28,126 bases of DNA from DRQF01 sp964559135. GTDB lineage: Bacteria > Planctomycetota > GCA-002687715 > DRQF01. The number at the start of each line of letters is the position of its first letter. Positions within the stretch are counted from its first letter, which is position 1. Position numbers and translations under genes: made by a program. Below are positions 15,074 to 23,891 of this stretch, piece by piece. The DNA is taken from positions 1 through 28,126 of the forward strand of contig CAZLGG010000051.1 in assembly GCA_964559135.1 (NCBI GenBank). The letters run 5' to 3'. Under the pieces are notes generated by a model that made no database searches, was not told the DNA's origin, and worked only from the letters and a program-made list of their open reading frames with translations.

Positions 15074-16789
15074 ATGCTCATGTCTCAGAGTCGTCTTGCA
15101 GTGGGGGTTTTCATCTTCACGACGTTGCTGTTCGGACCGAGGACGTTCGGACAGGAGAACTACGACAGCCTGAAGGCCAAGATCGATCGTCTGGAATCGG
15201 AGTTGCTGAAGACGCGCGCGGAACGCGCCGCGGATCGTGCGCAGATCGCGCGGCTGGAGGGGCGCCTGGAAGATATGGAGAGCGGGGCGACTTCGGACCG
15301 GAGCCTCGAGACCCACATCAACAGCGTCCTTCAGGACGAGGAGTTGCCGATCGGGACGGGCGTGGGCTCATTCGGAGAGGTTGCGCAGACCCTGACGTTC
15401 TACGGCGAAGCCCGAGCGCGCATGCTTTACTCGAAAAACATCGTCACTTTGAAGGATGGAGTGGACGACCAGGGCCTGTACGCGGATGGCCGCTTTCGCC
15501 TGGGCATGGATTTTCGATTCACCGAGAACGTGCGAACCGTCTTCGAGATCCAGGCCGTCGGCCGGTTCAACAACAACAGCGTCCTCGAGACGTCCACGCG
15601 CATCGGCTCCGAGATTCGAGACCCGCTGGACGACCTGAAACTCTACCAGGGCTATCTCGAGTTGGCCGACCTTTTCAACGGTGGCGAGAATACCTTTCTG
15701 CGCGCCGGGCGTCAGGAACTCGTCTACGGCAATCAGTTCATCCTCGGTTCCGACGACTTCTTCGCGGGCCTGACCCATGACTCCGTCCGATTCGACGCGG
15801 ACCTCGGCGAATGGCAGGCTTCGCTCTTCTACGCCGTCGAGGCCGATCCAACGGATTTCTTCGCCGCGACCATCAACGGTTTGGGGCCGACGATCTCGAA
15901 AGACCAGGAGTGGATGGTCGGTCTCTACAACACATTCACGTTCGAAGCCCTGGACCCGGTCACGATCGAACTCTATTGGGTCTTCTTCGAGAGTCGCGAT
16001 GACACGGTTCTCGGCCCGGCGACGTTCGGCACGAATTTCCTGTCCGAACGCACGCTCTCCCAGTTGATCTTCGGTCGGTTCCACACGATCGGCATGCGTT
16101 TCTGGGCGGGCGACGACGCTCTTCGTGAGGGATTCTACGAGAGTTCCGAAAGCTTCTGGGCCTCCGTGGAATTGGCGGTCCAGACGGGAACGGGCGGTCG
16201 CAACATTCGAGGCGTCAATACCGTCGGGGGCTTGACTCCAGCGGTGGTCGCCTTTCAGGAAGAGGACTACACCGCCTTCGCGGGGGAGGGCTTCTTCTCG
16301 TACCGCTTCGACGGCGAGTGGCGCTTCACCATTCATGCCGGGTTTCGTTGGACCGAAGGAGGAGAGTCGAACGAGGTCGGGTTCAGTCCACTCTTCGTGG
16401 GAACCCATGGCACTTGGGCGTCTCGTTTCGGCAACATGGATATCTTCCCGCTGTCGAATTCAGTCCTCTGGAAGCTCGGCGTGACCTTCTGGCCGGAACC
16501 GGATCTCCAATTCGGGGCGACCGTCATCGGGGGTTACATCGACAACGAGGAATATGACTTCTACACCAGCCACGACTACGGCTACGAAGTCGACCTGTAC
16601 GCGAACTGGCAGCATTCGGCGAATGTGCTTTTCACCGCGAATCTCTCCGTGTTTTTCCCGAGCGACAACCTCGACGCCGATCAGATTCCTGTGCCGGGCT
16701 CGCCGGGGCTCTTCATCGCCCCGACGTATCAGTTCTCCGGCTCCGACCCCGCCGTGTTGCTGTACATGCAGGCTCAGGTGACCTTCTGA
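15074..16789 (+). CDS. Outer-membrane porin, alginate-export (AlgE)-like family
   Basis: This 571-residue protein starts with a signal peptide (MLMSQSRLAVGVFIFTTLLFGPRTFGQ). A coiled coil follows at about 35-75 (LKAKIDRLESELLKTRAE, then AQIARLEGRLEDME), as in porins that trimerise or contact the cell wall. The rest is made of amphipathic beta strands rich in aromatic residues and ends in QAQVTF, whose terminal phenylalanine is a typical outer-membrane signal. The stretch FLRAGRQELVYGNQFILGSDDFF resembles the 'GRQEL.YG' block of the alginate-export family, so a channel for anionic sugars or similar solutes is plausible; the substrate is unknown. Two starts fit: ATG 15074, eight bases after AAAGG, or ATG 15080, six bases after AAGGG. 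The gene has its own promoter and a good terminator, so it is probably a single-gene transcript. Confidence 0.85.
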   Translation: MLMSQSRLAVGVFIFTTLLFGPRTFGQENYDSLKAKIDRLESELLKTRAERAADRAQIARLEGRLEDMESGATSDRSLETHINSVLQDEELPIGTGVGSFGEVAQTLTFYGEARARMLYSKNIVTLKDGVDDQGLYADGRFRLGMDFRFTENVRTVFEIQAVGRFNNNSVLETSTRIGSEIRDPLDDLKLYQGYLELADLFNGGENTFLRAGRQELVYGNQFILGSDDFFAGLTHDSVRFDADLGEWQASLFYAVEADPTDFFAATINGLGPTISKDQEWMVGLYNTFTFEALDPVTIELYWVFFESRDDTVLGPATFGTNFLSERTLSQLIFGRFHTIGMRFWAGDDALREGFYESSESFWASVELAVQTGTGGRNIRGVNTVGGLTPAVVAFQEEDYTAFAGEGFFSYRFDGEWRFTIHAGFRWTEGGESNEVGFSPLFVGTHGTWASRFGNMDIFPLSNSVLWKLGVTFWPEPDLQFGATVIGGYIDNEEYDFYTSHDYGYEVDLYANWQHSANVLFTANLSVFFPSDNLDADQIPVPGSPGLFIAPTYQFSGSDPAVLLYMQAQVTF

Positions 16790-16817
16790 GCTGACGGCTT
16801 TCACCTTCATCGACTTC

Positions 16818-16853
16818 GGGCCGGATCCGAAGGGATTCGGCCCGGCTTCTTTT
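16818..16853 (+). terminator. Intrinsic terminator after the porin gene
   Basis: GGGCCGGATCC pairs with GGATTCGGCCC (11 bp with one G-T pair) around a GAAG loop, followed by TTCTTTT at 16847-16853. The hairpin starts 28 bases after the porin stop. Confidence 0.85.
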
Positions 16854-16898
16854 CGCGGTCGGGTGGACATCCGAACCTACACCGACGTTGGCCGTCCA

Positions 16899-16927
16899 TT
16901 GAACGGCGCCCGTCCCGTCGCTACACC
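16899..16927 (+). promoter_or_regulatory. Weak candidate promoter of pepN
   Basis: TTGAAC (16899-16904) and TACACC (16922-16927) are 17 bases apart and 49 bases before the chosen pepN start. They lie just after the porin terminator, where a new promoter is expected. The -10 match is poor. Confidence 0.3.
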
Positions 16928-16976
16928 CTGACGATCGAAACTTTCCGCGATGCGGAATTCAAGGGAGAGTGCAGCC

Positions 16977-19628
16977 GTGAGTGACGACGACCGCAGACTC
17001 GAGATTCGTCTGGAGGATTACACGCCCCCGAGGTGGACGGTGGGGAAGGTGCAGCTCAGCTTCGACATTCGGGAGGACGAAGTCATCGTGACGAGCCGCG
17101 TTCCCTATGCGCGCATCGGCGGGCACGCCCTTCCGCTCCGACTGGACGCCGCTCCCCAGACCCTACAATCTCTGTGGATCGACGATCGCGCTCTCACGGC
17201 GGATGAGTACACGACGGAGGAGGATGCGGTGGTCATCACGGCGCCACCCGACGCCTTCACCTTGAAGGCTGAAACCCGCTTCCGGCCCGCGGACAATCTC
17301 ACCCTCGAGGGTCTCTACGAAAGCAACGGTGTGCTTTGCACCCAGTGCGAGGCCCAAGGTTTCCGCAAGATCACCCCCTTCCTCGACCGCCCGGACGTTC
17401 TCACGCGCTTCGAAGTACGGATCGAGGCGGACCGCAGTCGCTTCCCGGTCCTTCTTTCCAACGGGAATCCCGTTCGGACCGCCGTGTTGGAAGGGGGGCG
17501 CCATGAAGCGGTTTGGGAAGACCCCCATCCGAAACCCTGTTACCTCTTCGCACTCGTTGCCGGAGATCTGGGACATATCGAGGACGAATTCACCACGTGC
17601 GGGGGCCGCAAAGTCGCGCTGCGCATCTACTGCTCGCCGGGGCACGAAGATCGGCTGGGGCACGCCATGGCGTCGCTCCAGCGGGCCATGCGATGGGACG
17701 AGAAGGCCTACGGTCGCGAGTATGACCTCGACCTTTTCATGATCGTGGCCGTCGACGACTTCAATTTCGGTGCGATGGAGAACAAGGGCCTCAACATCTT
17801 CAACGCCGCCCTCATCTTCGCCGATCCGCGGGTCGCGACGGACTTCGACTACCAGAACATCGAGCGCGTCGTCGGGCATGAATACTTTCACAACTGGAGC
17901 GGCAACCGGGTCACTCTCAAAAACTGGTTCCAACTCAGCCTGAAGGAGGGTTTCACTGTTTTCCGGGAGCAGTCGTTCATGGAAGCGACGGCTTCGGCGT
18001 CGGTCCAGCGCATCGACCAGGTCTCGTTCCTACGCAGTCACCAGTTCTCGGAGGATGCAGGCCCTCTGGCCCACCCGGTCCGGCCATCCTCTTACCGCGA
18101 CATCGACAACTTCTACACGTCGACGGTCTACGAGAAGGGGGCCGAAATCATCCGCATGATCCGCAACATCGTGGGGCCGGAGGCGTTCCGCAAGGGAACC
18201 GATCTGTACTTCGAGCGCCACGATGGTTGCGCGGTGACCTGTGAGGACTTCGTCCGCGCCATCGAAGATGCCTCGGGCCGCGACTTCGGCGATTTCTTCC
18301 GGTGGTATGAGCAGGCGGGGACGCCGAAAGTTCGGGCCGACATTCGATACGACGCCGAGAAAAAGGAGGCCGTCCTCGATGTGCGTCAGTGCACGGCTCC
18401 AACGCCGGGGCAACCGGAAAAACGGCCGGTCGAGATCCCGCTGGCAATAGGATTTCTAGGGTCGGACGGAGAGGATTTGGCATTGACTCTGGAAGGGGAG
18501 GAGCCGCAGCCTCCAGGGACGCGTGTTTTCATCTTGGACGACGAGAAGGCCTCTTGGACGATTCCGGGTATCCCGGAGGGGAGCGTGCCTTCCCTTCTGA
18601 GGGGTTTCTCGGCACCTGTGCGTCTCGAGATGGACATGTCGATGGCGGACTTGGCGTTCCGGGTCGCTCACGACTCGGACGGCTTCAATCGCTGGGACGC
18701 CGGGCAGATGTTGGCCCTTCGACTCCTGATCGAGGATGTGGAGGCACGACGGGCCGGCCGAGCGGACGGCCCCGACTTCGGGCCCGTGCCCGAGGCGCTG
18801 GCACCGGTCCTCGAGCTGGAAGCGGACCCGGATCTCCAGGCTGTCATGCTCATTCTTCCGGCCGAGACCTGGGTGGCCGAACAGATGTCGCGACACTATG
18901 TGGAAGAGGTCCACGCCGCACGCCATCGTATGCGCGTCACCCTGGGCCGGCACCTCCACGATCGTCTCGTCGCCCTCTACGAAGAACTCAGCGCCGACGA
19001 GTTTTCCATCGAGCCCCGGGCCCGTGCGCGACGCCGTCTCAAGAACACGGCTCTGGCCCTTGCCACCGCGGCGGACGAGGCATGGGGTATCAGGACGGCC
19101 TCTTCACAGCTCGAGTCCGCCCGCAACATGACCGACGAGATCGCGGCCCTGGGGGTCCTCGCCCAATATGACGTGCCGGAGAGAGCGCGAGCGCTGGCTC
19201 TCTTCGAGGAACGGTGGCGTGACGAGTCCTTGGTCATGAACAAGTGGTTCGCGATCCAGGCGTCTTGCGAACTGCCGGGGCGAGCCGACGACGTCCGCAA
19301 GCTGGCTCGTCACGCCAGCTTCGACATGAAGAATCCGAACAAGGTTCGTGCTTTACTCGGAGCTTTCGCTCGCACGCCGATCCACTTCCACGCCGCCGAC
19401 GGCTCGGGATATGACCTTCTCGGCGAGTGGATCGAGCGTTTGGACGAGAGCAACCCGCAGCTGGCCGCCCGCTTGGCGGCGACGTTCTCGTCGGCGGCGC
19501 GAACGCCCGACCACCTCCGCGAGAAGGCCGCTGCGCGTCTCGAGAGACTCCGTAGGCGCCCCGGCCTGTCCAGAAACGTCGAGGACATCGTGGACCGCAC
19601 GTCCAAGTCGCTGAACCGGGCGTCCTGA
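16977..19628 (+). CDS. pepN: Aminopeptidase N (M1 zinc metallopeptidase)
   Basis: This 883-residue cytoplasmic enzyme removes N-terminal amino acids from peptides. It is very similar in layout to E. coli PepN (870 residues). The substrate-binding GAMEN is at 265-269 and the zinc site HEYFH at 301-305. The third ligand, Glu324, lies in SLKEGFTVFR, exactly 18 residues after the motif; all three are offset by four from E. coli. An N-terminal beta domain and a long C-terminal helical domain (RNMTDEIAALGVLAQYD, then a KVRALLGAFA stretch) complete the fold. I chose GTG 16977, nine bases after AGGGAG, because ATG 16950 has no ribosome site and would add nine non-conserved residues. No signal peptide is seen. 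The hydrolase gene starts two bases after the stop, so the two are probably translated together. Confidence 0.93.
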   Translation: MSDDDRRLEIRLEDYTPPRWTVGKVQLSFDIREDEVIVTSRVPYARIGGHALPLRLDAAPQTLQSLWIDDRALTADEYTTEEDAVVITAPPDAFTLKAETRFRPADNLTLEGLYESNGVLCTQCEAQGFRKITPFLDRPDVLTRFEVRIEADRSRFPVLLSNGNPVRTAVLEGGRHEAVWEDPHPKPCYLFALVAGDLGHIEDEFTTCGGRKVALRIYCSPGHEDRLGHAMASLQRAMRWDEKAYGREYDLDLFMIVAVDDFNFGAMENKGLNIFNAALIFADPRVATDFDYQNIERVVGHEYFHNWSGNRVTLKNWFQLSLKEGFTVFREQSFMEATASASVQRIDQVSFLRSHQFSEDAGPLAHPVRPSSYRDIDNFYTSTVYEKGAEIIRMIRNIVGPEAFRKGTDLYFERHDGCAVTCEDFVRAIEDASGRDFGDFFRWYEQAGTPKVRADIRYDAEKKEAVLDVRQCTAPTPGQPEKRPVEIPLAIGFLGSDGEDLALTLEGEEPQPPGTRVFILDDEKASWTIPGIPEGSVPSLLRGFSAPVRLEMDMSMADLAFRVAHDSDGFNRWDAGQMLALRLLIEDVEARRAGRADGPDFGPVPEALAPVLELEADPDLQAVMLILPAETWVAEQMSRHYVEEVHAARHRMRVTLGRHLHDRLVALYEELSADEFSIEPRARARRRLKNTALALATAADEAWGIRTASSQLESARNMTDEIAALGVLAQYDVPERARALALFEERWRDESLVMNKWFAIQASCELPGRADDVRKLARHASFDMKNPNKVRALLGAFARTPIHFHAADGSGYDLLGEWIERLDESNPQLAARLAATFSSAARTPDHLREKAAARLERLRRRPGLSRNVEDIVDRTSKSLNRAS

Positions 19629-19630
19629 GG

Positions 19631-20440
19631 GTGGGTTTTCGGCTCAACCATGAATGGGCAGGAGATCCGAGTGCGCCCAAGGTGCTGCTGGTACTCCACG
19701 GCATCATGGGAAACCTTCGCAACTGGCGGAGCTTCGCCCGCCGTATGGCCGAGAACGTGCCGGGTTGGCGGGTCCTCACCGTGGATCTCAGGAACCACGG
19801 CCGATCACTCGGTGCTCCGCCCCCGCACGATTTGCCGTCGGCCGCCCGAGATCTGCTGGATCTCGGCGTGGTGGCGGACGCCGTGGCCGGGCACTCCTTC
19901 GGGGGCAAGGTGGCCATGGAGTACCTGAGACTTGAACCTCGGGGTCTCGAGCGCGTCATGATTCTCGATTGTCCCTTGAGCGCCGTCCCCCACGAGGAGC
20001 GGGGGACGTCCCAGGTCGCCCGCGTGATCGAGGCCGTCGCCGCGATTCCCGTGCCGGTGCAACGCAGGAGCGAAGTCGCTGAGATCCTCCGAAACAGGGG
20101 ATTCTCGCGAAGCCTCGCCGGCTGGATGTCCACCAATCTGCGGGACGCCGACGGGGGTTGGACCTGGTCCTTCGACCCGGAGGGTGTTCGGGCTCTTCTG
20201 CAGGACTACTGGTCGAGGGACGAGTACGATCTTTTGGAAACTCCTCCGGGCGGCGTTCACATCGACCTCGTGCGTGCCGTCGATAGCGACCGCTGGTCGC
20301 CCGCGGAGCTGGAGCGGATGGCTGGGCTGGGTGGGTTGCCCCACGTCTCCCGCCACCTCTTGGCCGACGCGGGGCATTGGCTCCACGTGGACAACCCCGA
20401 GGGTTTGCTCGCGCTCATGGAAAGAGTGCTGAGTCCGTGA
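19631..20440 (+). CDS. Alpha/beta-fold hydrolase, YbfF-like esterase
   Basis: This 269-residue protein has a complete alpha/beta-hydrolase signature. The oxyanion-hole segment is VLHGIMGNLRNW (21-32), then VDLRNHGRS at 51-59. The nucleophile Ser89 is in GHSFGG and the likely catalytic His249 is in AGHWLHVDNPEG. The 'HG..G...NW' plus 'DLRNHGRS' combination is typical of the YbfF/ABHD11 esterase group, which hydrolyses short acyl esters or thioesters. The true substrate cannot be read from the sequence. The start is GTG two bases after the pepN stop, without a separate strong ribosome site, so translation is probably coupled to pepN. The next in-frame ATG would remove the oxyanion-hole strand. 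The aceE gene follows after 45 bases. Confidence 0.85.
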   Translation: MGFRLNHEWAGDPSAPKVLLVLHGIMGNLRNWRSFARRMAENVPGWRVLTVDLRNHGRSLGAPPPHDLPSAARDLLDLGVVADAVAGHSFGGKVAMEYLRLEPRGLERVMILDCPLSAVPHEERGTSQVARVIEAVAAIPVPVQRRSEVAEILRNRGFSRSLAGWMSTNLRDADGGWTWSFDPEGVRALLQDYWSRDEYDLLETPPGGVHIDLVRAVDSDRWSPAELERMAGLGGLPHVSRHLLADAGHWLHVDNPEGLLALMERVLSP

Positions 20441-20475
20441 GTTGCGGGGGTGGCCCCGCCGGATATGATGCGCGT

Positions 20476-20480
20476 GGAGG
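20476..20480 (+). promoter_or_regulatory. Ribosome binding site fixing the aceE start
   Basis: GGAGG lies five bases before the ATG at 20486 and favours this start over the upstream in-frame GTG at 20450, which would add twelve residues. Confidence 0.75.
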
Positions 20481-20485
20481 TGGAG

Positions 20486-23158
20486 ATGCAGGATCATCAC
20501 GACATCGACCCGGTCGAGACCCAGGAATGGTTGGACGCTTTCGAGGCCGTTCTCGATCACGACGGAACCCCCCGGGGGCGGTTCCTCTTGTCCAAGCTCA
20601 TCGAGGAGGCGAGGAGTCGCGGAGCCGTCCCGCCTGACATTCTCAACACCGATTACGTCAACACGATTCCTCCCCAGGACGATCCGCCGTACCCGGGAGA
20701 TGAGGAACTCGAACGGCGTATCCGGCGGATCAATCGGTGGAACGCGGCCGTCATGGTGGCCAGGGCGAACAAACTTTTTCCCGGCATCGGTGGACATATG
20801 TCCACCTACGCGTCCTCGGCGACTCTTTACGACGTGGGCTTCCACCACTATTTCCGCGGGAAGGACGCTCCCGGCGGAGGCGATCAGATCTTCATTCAGG
20901 GACACGGCGCGCCGGGGATCTACGCTCGAGCTCTGCTCGAGGGGCGGCTTTCCCCGGACCAACTCGAGCACTTTCGCCGCGAAGTCGAGCGCGGGCGGGG
21001 GCTTTCGTCCTACCCGCACCCGAGGCTCATGCCGGACTTCTGGGAATTCCCCACCGTCTCCATGGGCATCGGTCCCCTCACTGCCATCTACCAGGCGCGT
21101 TTCAATCGATATCTCTTGGCCCGCGGCATCAAGGACACCTCGAACCAGAGGGTCTGGTGTTTCATGGGAGACGGCGAATCGGACGAGCCGGAATCCCTGG
21201 GCTCCCTTTCCATCGCGGCCAGGGAAAAGCTGAACAATCTCATCTTCGTGATCAACTGCAACCTTCAGCGTCTCGACGGCCCGGTCCGGGGGAACGGGAA
21301 GATCATTCAGGAGTTGGAGCGCGTATTCCGTGGCGCCGGGTGGCGAGTCATCAAGGTGATTTGGGGCCGCGACTGGGACCCGATCTTCGCCAAGGACAAG
21401 GAGGGAATTCTCGTCGATGCCCTCAACCGCGTCGTTGACGGCGAGTGGCAGAAATACGGCACGGAATCGGGCAGCTACACCCGCGAGCGGTTCTTCGCGC
21501 AGGACCCCCGGATGCTGAAGTGCATCGAGGGAATCAGCGATGAGAAGATCCTCCGGTTGCGGCGCGGTGGTCACGACGCGGTGAAGATCAATGCGGCCTA
21601 CAAGATGGCCACGTCCTCGAAGGACGCACCCACCTGCATCCTCGCCCACACCGTCAAGGGTTGGACCTTGGGGGAGGGGTTCGAGGCCAGCAATGTCACC
21701 CATCAGATGAAGAAACTCACGGTGGAGCAGCTGAGGATCTTCCGAGATCGCTTGCGTCTGCCGATTGACGATTCGGAGCTCATCGACGCGCCGTTCTTCC
21801 ACCCCGGGGAGAACAGCCCCGAGGTCCGTTACCTCAGGGATCGCCGCATTGCGCTCGGGGGTTTCGTGCCGGAGCGACGTTCTCAGTGGTCCGTGCCCAT
21901 CGACCTTGCGGACGAAGACGTCTACGAGGAGTTCCGAGCGGGCGGGCGACCCGGGCGTGGAGTCTCGACGACGATGGCTTTCGTGCGCCTTTTGACCCAG
22001 CTTTTGAAGGACAAGAAGATCGGACGGCGATTGGTCCCCATCGTGCCCGACGAGGCACGGACCTTCGGGATGGATCCCCTCTTTCGCATGATCGGAATCT
22101 ATGCGGCGGGCGGGCAGCGGTATGAGCCCATCGACCGAAATATGCTTCTCTACTATCGGGAGACCCCCGACGGGCAGATCCTCGACGAAGGCATCACCGA
22201 AGCCGGCGCCATGAGTTCGTTCACGGCCGCCGCGACGTCCTACGCCACCCACGGCCAACCCACCATCCCCTTCTTCATCTTCTATTCCATGTTCGGTTTC
22301 CAAAGGATCGGCGACCTCATCTGGGCGCTGGGGGACATTCGTGGACGGGGATTCCTCGTCGGCGCCACGGCCGGTCGGACGACTTTGAACGGCGAGGGGC
22401 TCCAGCACGAGGACGGTCACAGCCACGTGCTCGCCACGACCGTGCCGAACGTCATGGCGTACGACCCGGCGTTCGCCTACGAGATCGCCGTCATCGTGAA
22501 GGACGGGATGCGGAGGATGTACCGGGATGGCGAGGATATCTTCTACTACATCACGGTCCAGAACGACAACTACGAGATGCCGGCGATGCCGGAAGGAGAG
22601 GGCATCGAGGAGGGCATCCTGAAGGGGCTCTATCGCTATCGATCCTCGTCGAAGAAGAAGGGGCGTCGTTTGCATCTCTTCGGCAGCGACACGATCCTCA
22701 ACCATGCGCTCGAGGCCGCCGACATCCTCGAGAAGAAACACGATGCGAGTGTCGACGTCTGGAGCGCCACGAGCTATCAGCAGTTGCGCAAGGAGGCCCT
22801 CGAGTGCGAGCGATGGAATCGCTTGCACCCTGAAGGGGAAAGGCGCGTCAGTTATCTCGAGACATGTCTCGCGGACATCGACGGCCCCATCGTGGCGGCC
22901 AGCGACTACATGAAGCTCGTTCCGGAGCAGATCGTTCGGTGGGTGGATGGTGTGTTCATTCCCCTGGGAACGGACGGGTACGGCATGAGCGACACACGGG
23001 AAGCGCTACGTCGACACTTCGAGGTGGATACCGAGAGCATCGTCGTGGCGTCGCTCGAGGCCTTCGTGCGTTGCGGCAAGGGCGAGCCCGACGAGGTGAG
23101 TCGGGCCATCGCGGACTTCGGGATCGACCCGGACAAGATCGATCCCCTCATGATCTGA
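20486..23158 (+). CDS. aceE: Pyruvate dehydrogenase E1 component, homodimeric type
   Basis: This 890-residue protein matches E. coli AceE (887 residues) along its length. It is the thiamine-diphosphate enzyme that decarboxylates pyruvate and passes the acetyl group to the lipoyl groups of E2. Conserved blocks are LFPGIGGHMSTYASSATLY near 98-115, the cofactor motif GDGESDEPESLG from 228, INCNLQRLDGPVRGNGKII from 256, and in the second half PDEARTFGMDPLFRMIGIY and GRTTLNGEGLQHEDGHSH. Its usual partners, E2 (aceF) and E3 (lpd), are not in the window, since the next gene is convergent. They must lie elsewhere or precede this region. The gene is the last of a probable pepN-hydrolase-aceE transcript, an unusual neighbourhood for a central metabolic gene. 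Only three bases separate its stop from the convergent methyltransferase stop. Confidence 0.95.
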   Translation: MQDHHDIDPVETQEWLDAFEAVLDHDGTPRGRFLLSKLIEEARSRGAVPPDILNTDYVNTIPPQDDPPYPGDEELERRIRRINRWNAAVMVARANKLFPGIGGHMSTYASSATLYDVGFHHYFRGKDAPGGGDQIFIQGHGAPGIYARALLEGRLSPDQLEHFRREVERGRGLSSYPHPRLMPDFWEFPTVSMGIGPLTAIYQARFNRYLLARGIKDTSNQRVWCFMGDGESDEPESLGSLSIAAREKLNNLIFVINCNLQRLDGPVRGNGKIIQELERVFRGAGWRVIKVIWGRDWDPIFAKDKEGILVDALNRVVDGEWQKYGTESGSYTRERFFAQDPRMLKCIEGISDEKILRLRRGGHDAVKINAAYKMATSSKDAPTCILAHTVKGWTLGEGFEASNVTHQMKKLTVEQLRIFRDRLRLPIDDSELIDAPFFHPGENSPEVRYLRDRRIALGGFVPERRSQWSVPIDLADEDVYEEFRAGGRPGRGVSTTMAFVRLLTQLLKDKKIGRRLVPIVPDEARTFGMDPLFRMIGIYAAGGQRYEPIDRNMLLYYRETPDGQILDEGITEAGAMSSFTAAATSYATHGQPTIPFFIFYSMFGFQRIGDLIWALGDIRGRGFLVGATAGRTTLNGEGLQHEDGHSHVLATTVPNVMAYDPAFAYEIAVIVKDGMRRMYRDGEDIFYYITVQNDNYEMPAMPEGEGIEEGILKGLYRYRSSSKKKGRRLHLFGSDTILNHALEAADILEKKHDASVDVWSATSYQQLRKEALECERWNRLHPEGERRVSYLETCLADIDGPIVAASDYMKLVPEQIVRWVDGVFIPLGTDGYGMSDTREALRRHFEVDTESIVVASLEAFVRCGKGEPDEVSRAIADFGIDPDKIDPLMI

Positions 23159-23161
23159 GCG

Positions 23162-23812
23162 TCAGGGAGTCGGCTTGGCCGGAGTGAGGCGGAAAAGCGA
23201 TCGTCCGTCGTCCTCGATCTCCTGCACCTCGAGGCCCGACCTTGCCGCGACCTCGGCGAAGGCTTTCGCTTGGGGCCGTCCCGGGTCCGCGATCCAGGCC
23301 GTCCCGCCCGGTGCGAGGTGGGCCGCGACGAATCGCCCCACGGGCTCGAGGTTGCGGGCCTCGTAGAGGACGTCCGCCGCGAACACCACATCGAAGCGAG
23401 GGAGAAGGGGAGGATTTCGCCAATCCGCCGCCACCGTTCGCTCGACCTCGATGCCGTTTCGCCGCGCGGACTCCTCCACCAGGGCCAGGGCACGACTCTC
23501 CCAATCGAAAAACGTCACGCGCGCTCCTCTTCGAGCGGCCGCCAGACCCACGAGACCCACTCCGCAGCCGAGATCCAACACACGAAGGCCCTCCAGCGAA
23601 GGTCCCCCGGCGATCCATCGCGCCAGGCGATGGGCGGTGGGCCAAAGGGTGGCGAAATAGGGCATTTTCTCGTCAGTGCTCTCGAAGATGTCGCCCTCCA
23701 ACTCGGCAAGGAGGGAGTCCTGATCGACGGGCACCCAGACCCCGAGCGGTCGCTCCCAACCGGCCACCACTTCCCAGCGGCATTCGAGTCCCTGGATCGA
23801 CGTTCGGTTCAT
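23162..23812 (-). CDS. Class I SAM-dependent methyltransferase, METTL/Methyltransf_16-like
   Basis: This 216-residue protein has the class I methyltransferase fold. The SAM-binding motif VLDLGCGVGLVGLAAA (78-93) is followed by the acidic strand end FFDWES and by ADVLYEARNLEPV. The segment before it, PYFATLWPTAHRLARW (51-66), is typical of the METTL20/Methyltransf_16 group of protein-lysine methyltransferases. A small protein or side-chain substrate is therefore more likely than DNA; the substrate is unknown. I chose the ATG at 23812. An in-frame start at 23899 would add a basic, non-conserved leader overlapping the nif3 start. The ribosome site is poor. The gene is divergent from nif3 with 79 bases between them, and convergent with aceE. 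Confidence 0.8.
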   Translation of the reverse strand: MNRTSIQGLECRWEVVAGWERPLGVWVPVDQDSLLAELEGDIFESTDEKMPYFATLWPTAHRLARWIAGGPSLEGLRVLDLGCGVGLVGLAAARRGARVTFFDWESRALALVEESARRNGIEVERTVAADWRNPPLLPRFDVVFAADVLYEARNLEPVGRFVAAHLAPGGTAWIADPGRPQAKAFAEVAARSGLEVQEIEDDGRSLFRLTPAKPTP

Positions 23813-23891
23813 GGCCGAGCTTAGCGACGTTCGGGGTCCACGCCCATCCCGCGGTCTTGACCCGCGGCCGCATCGTGGCCAAGGTGCAGCC

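Noticed and set aside
16950..16976. Upstream ATG for pepN
   Set aside because: It has no Shine-Dalgarno sequence and adds nine residues absent from the conserved protein; the GTG at 16977 has AGGGAG upstream.
19805..22828. A 1007-codon open frame on the minus strand opposite the hydrolase and aceE genes
   Set aside because: It mirrors the codon phase of strongly conserved plus-strand genes. In GC-rich DNA such antisense frames stay open by chance, and the translation shows no domain motif.
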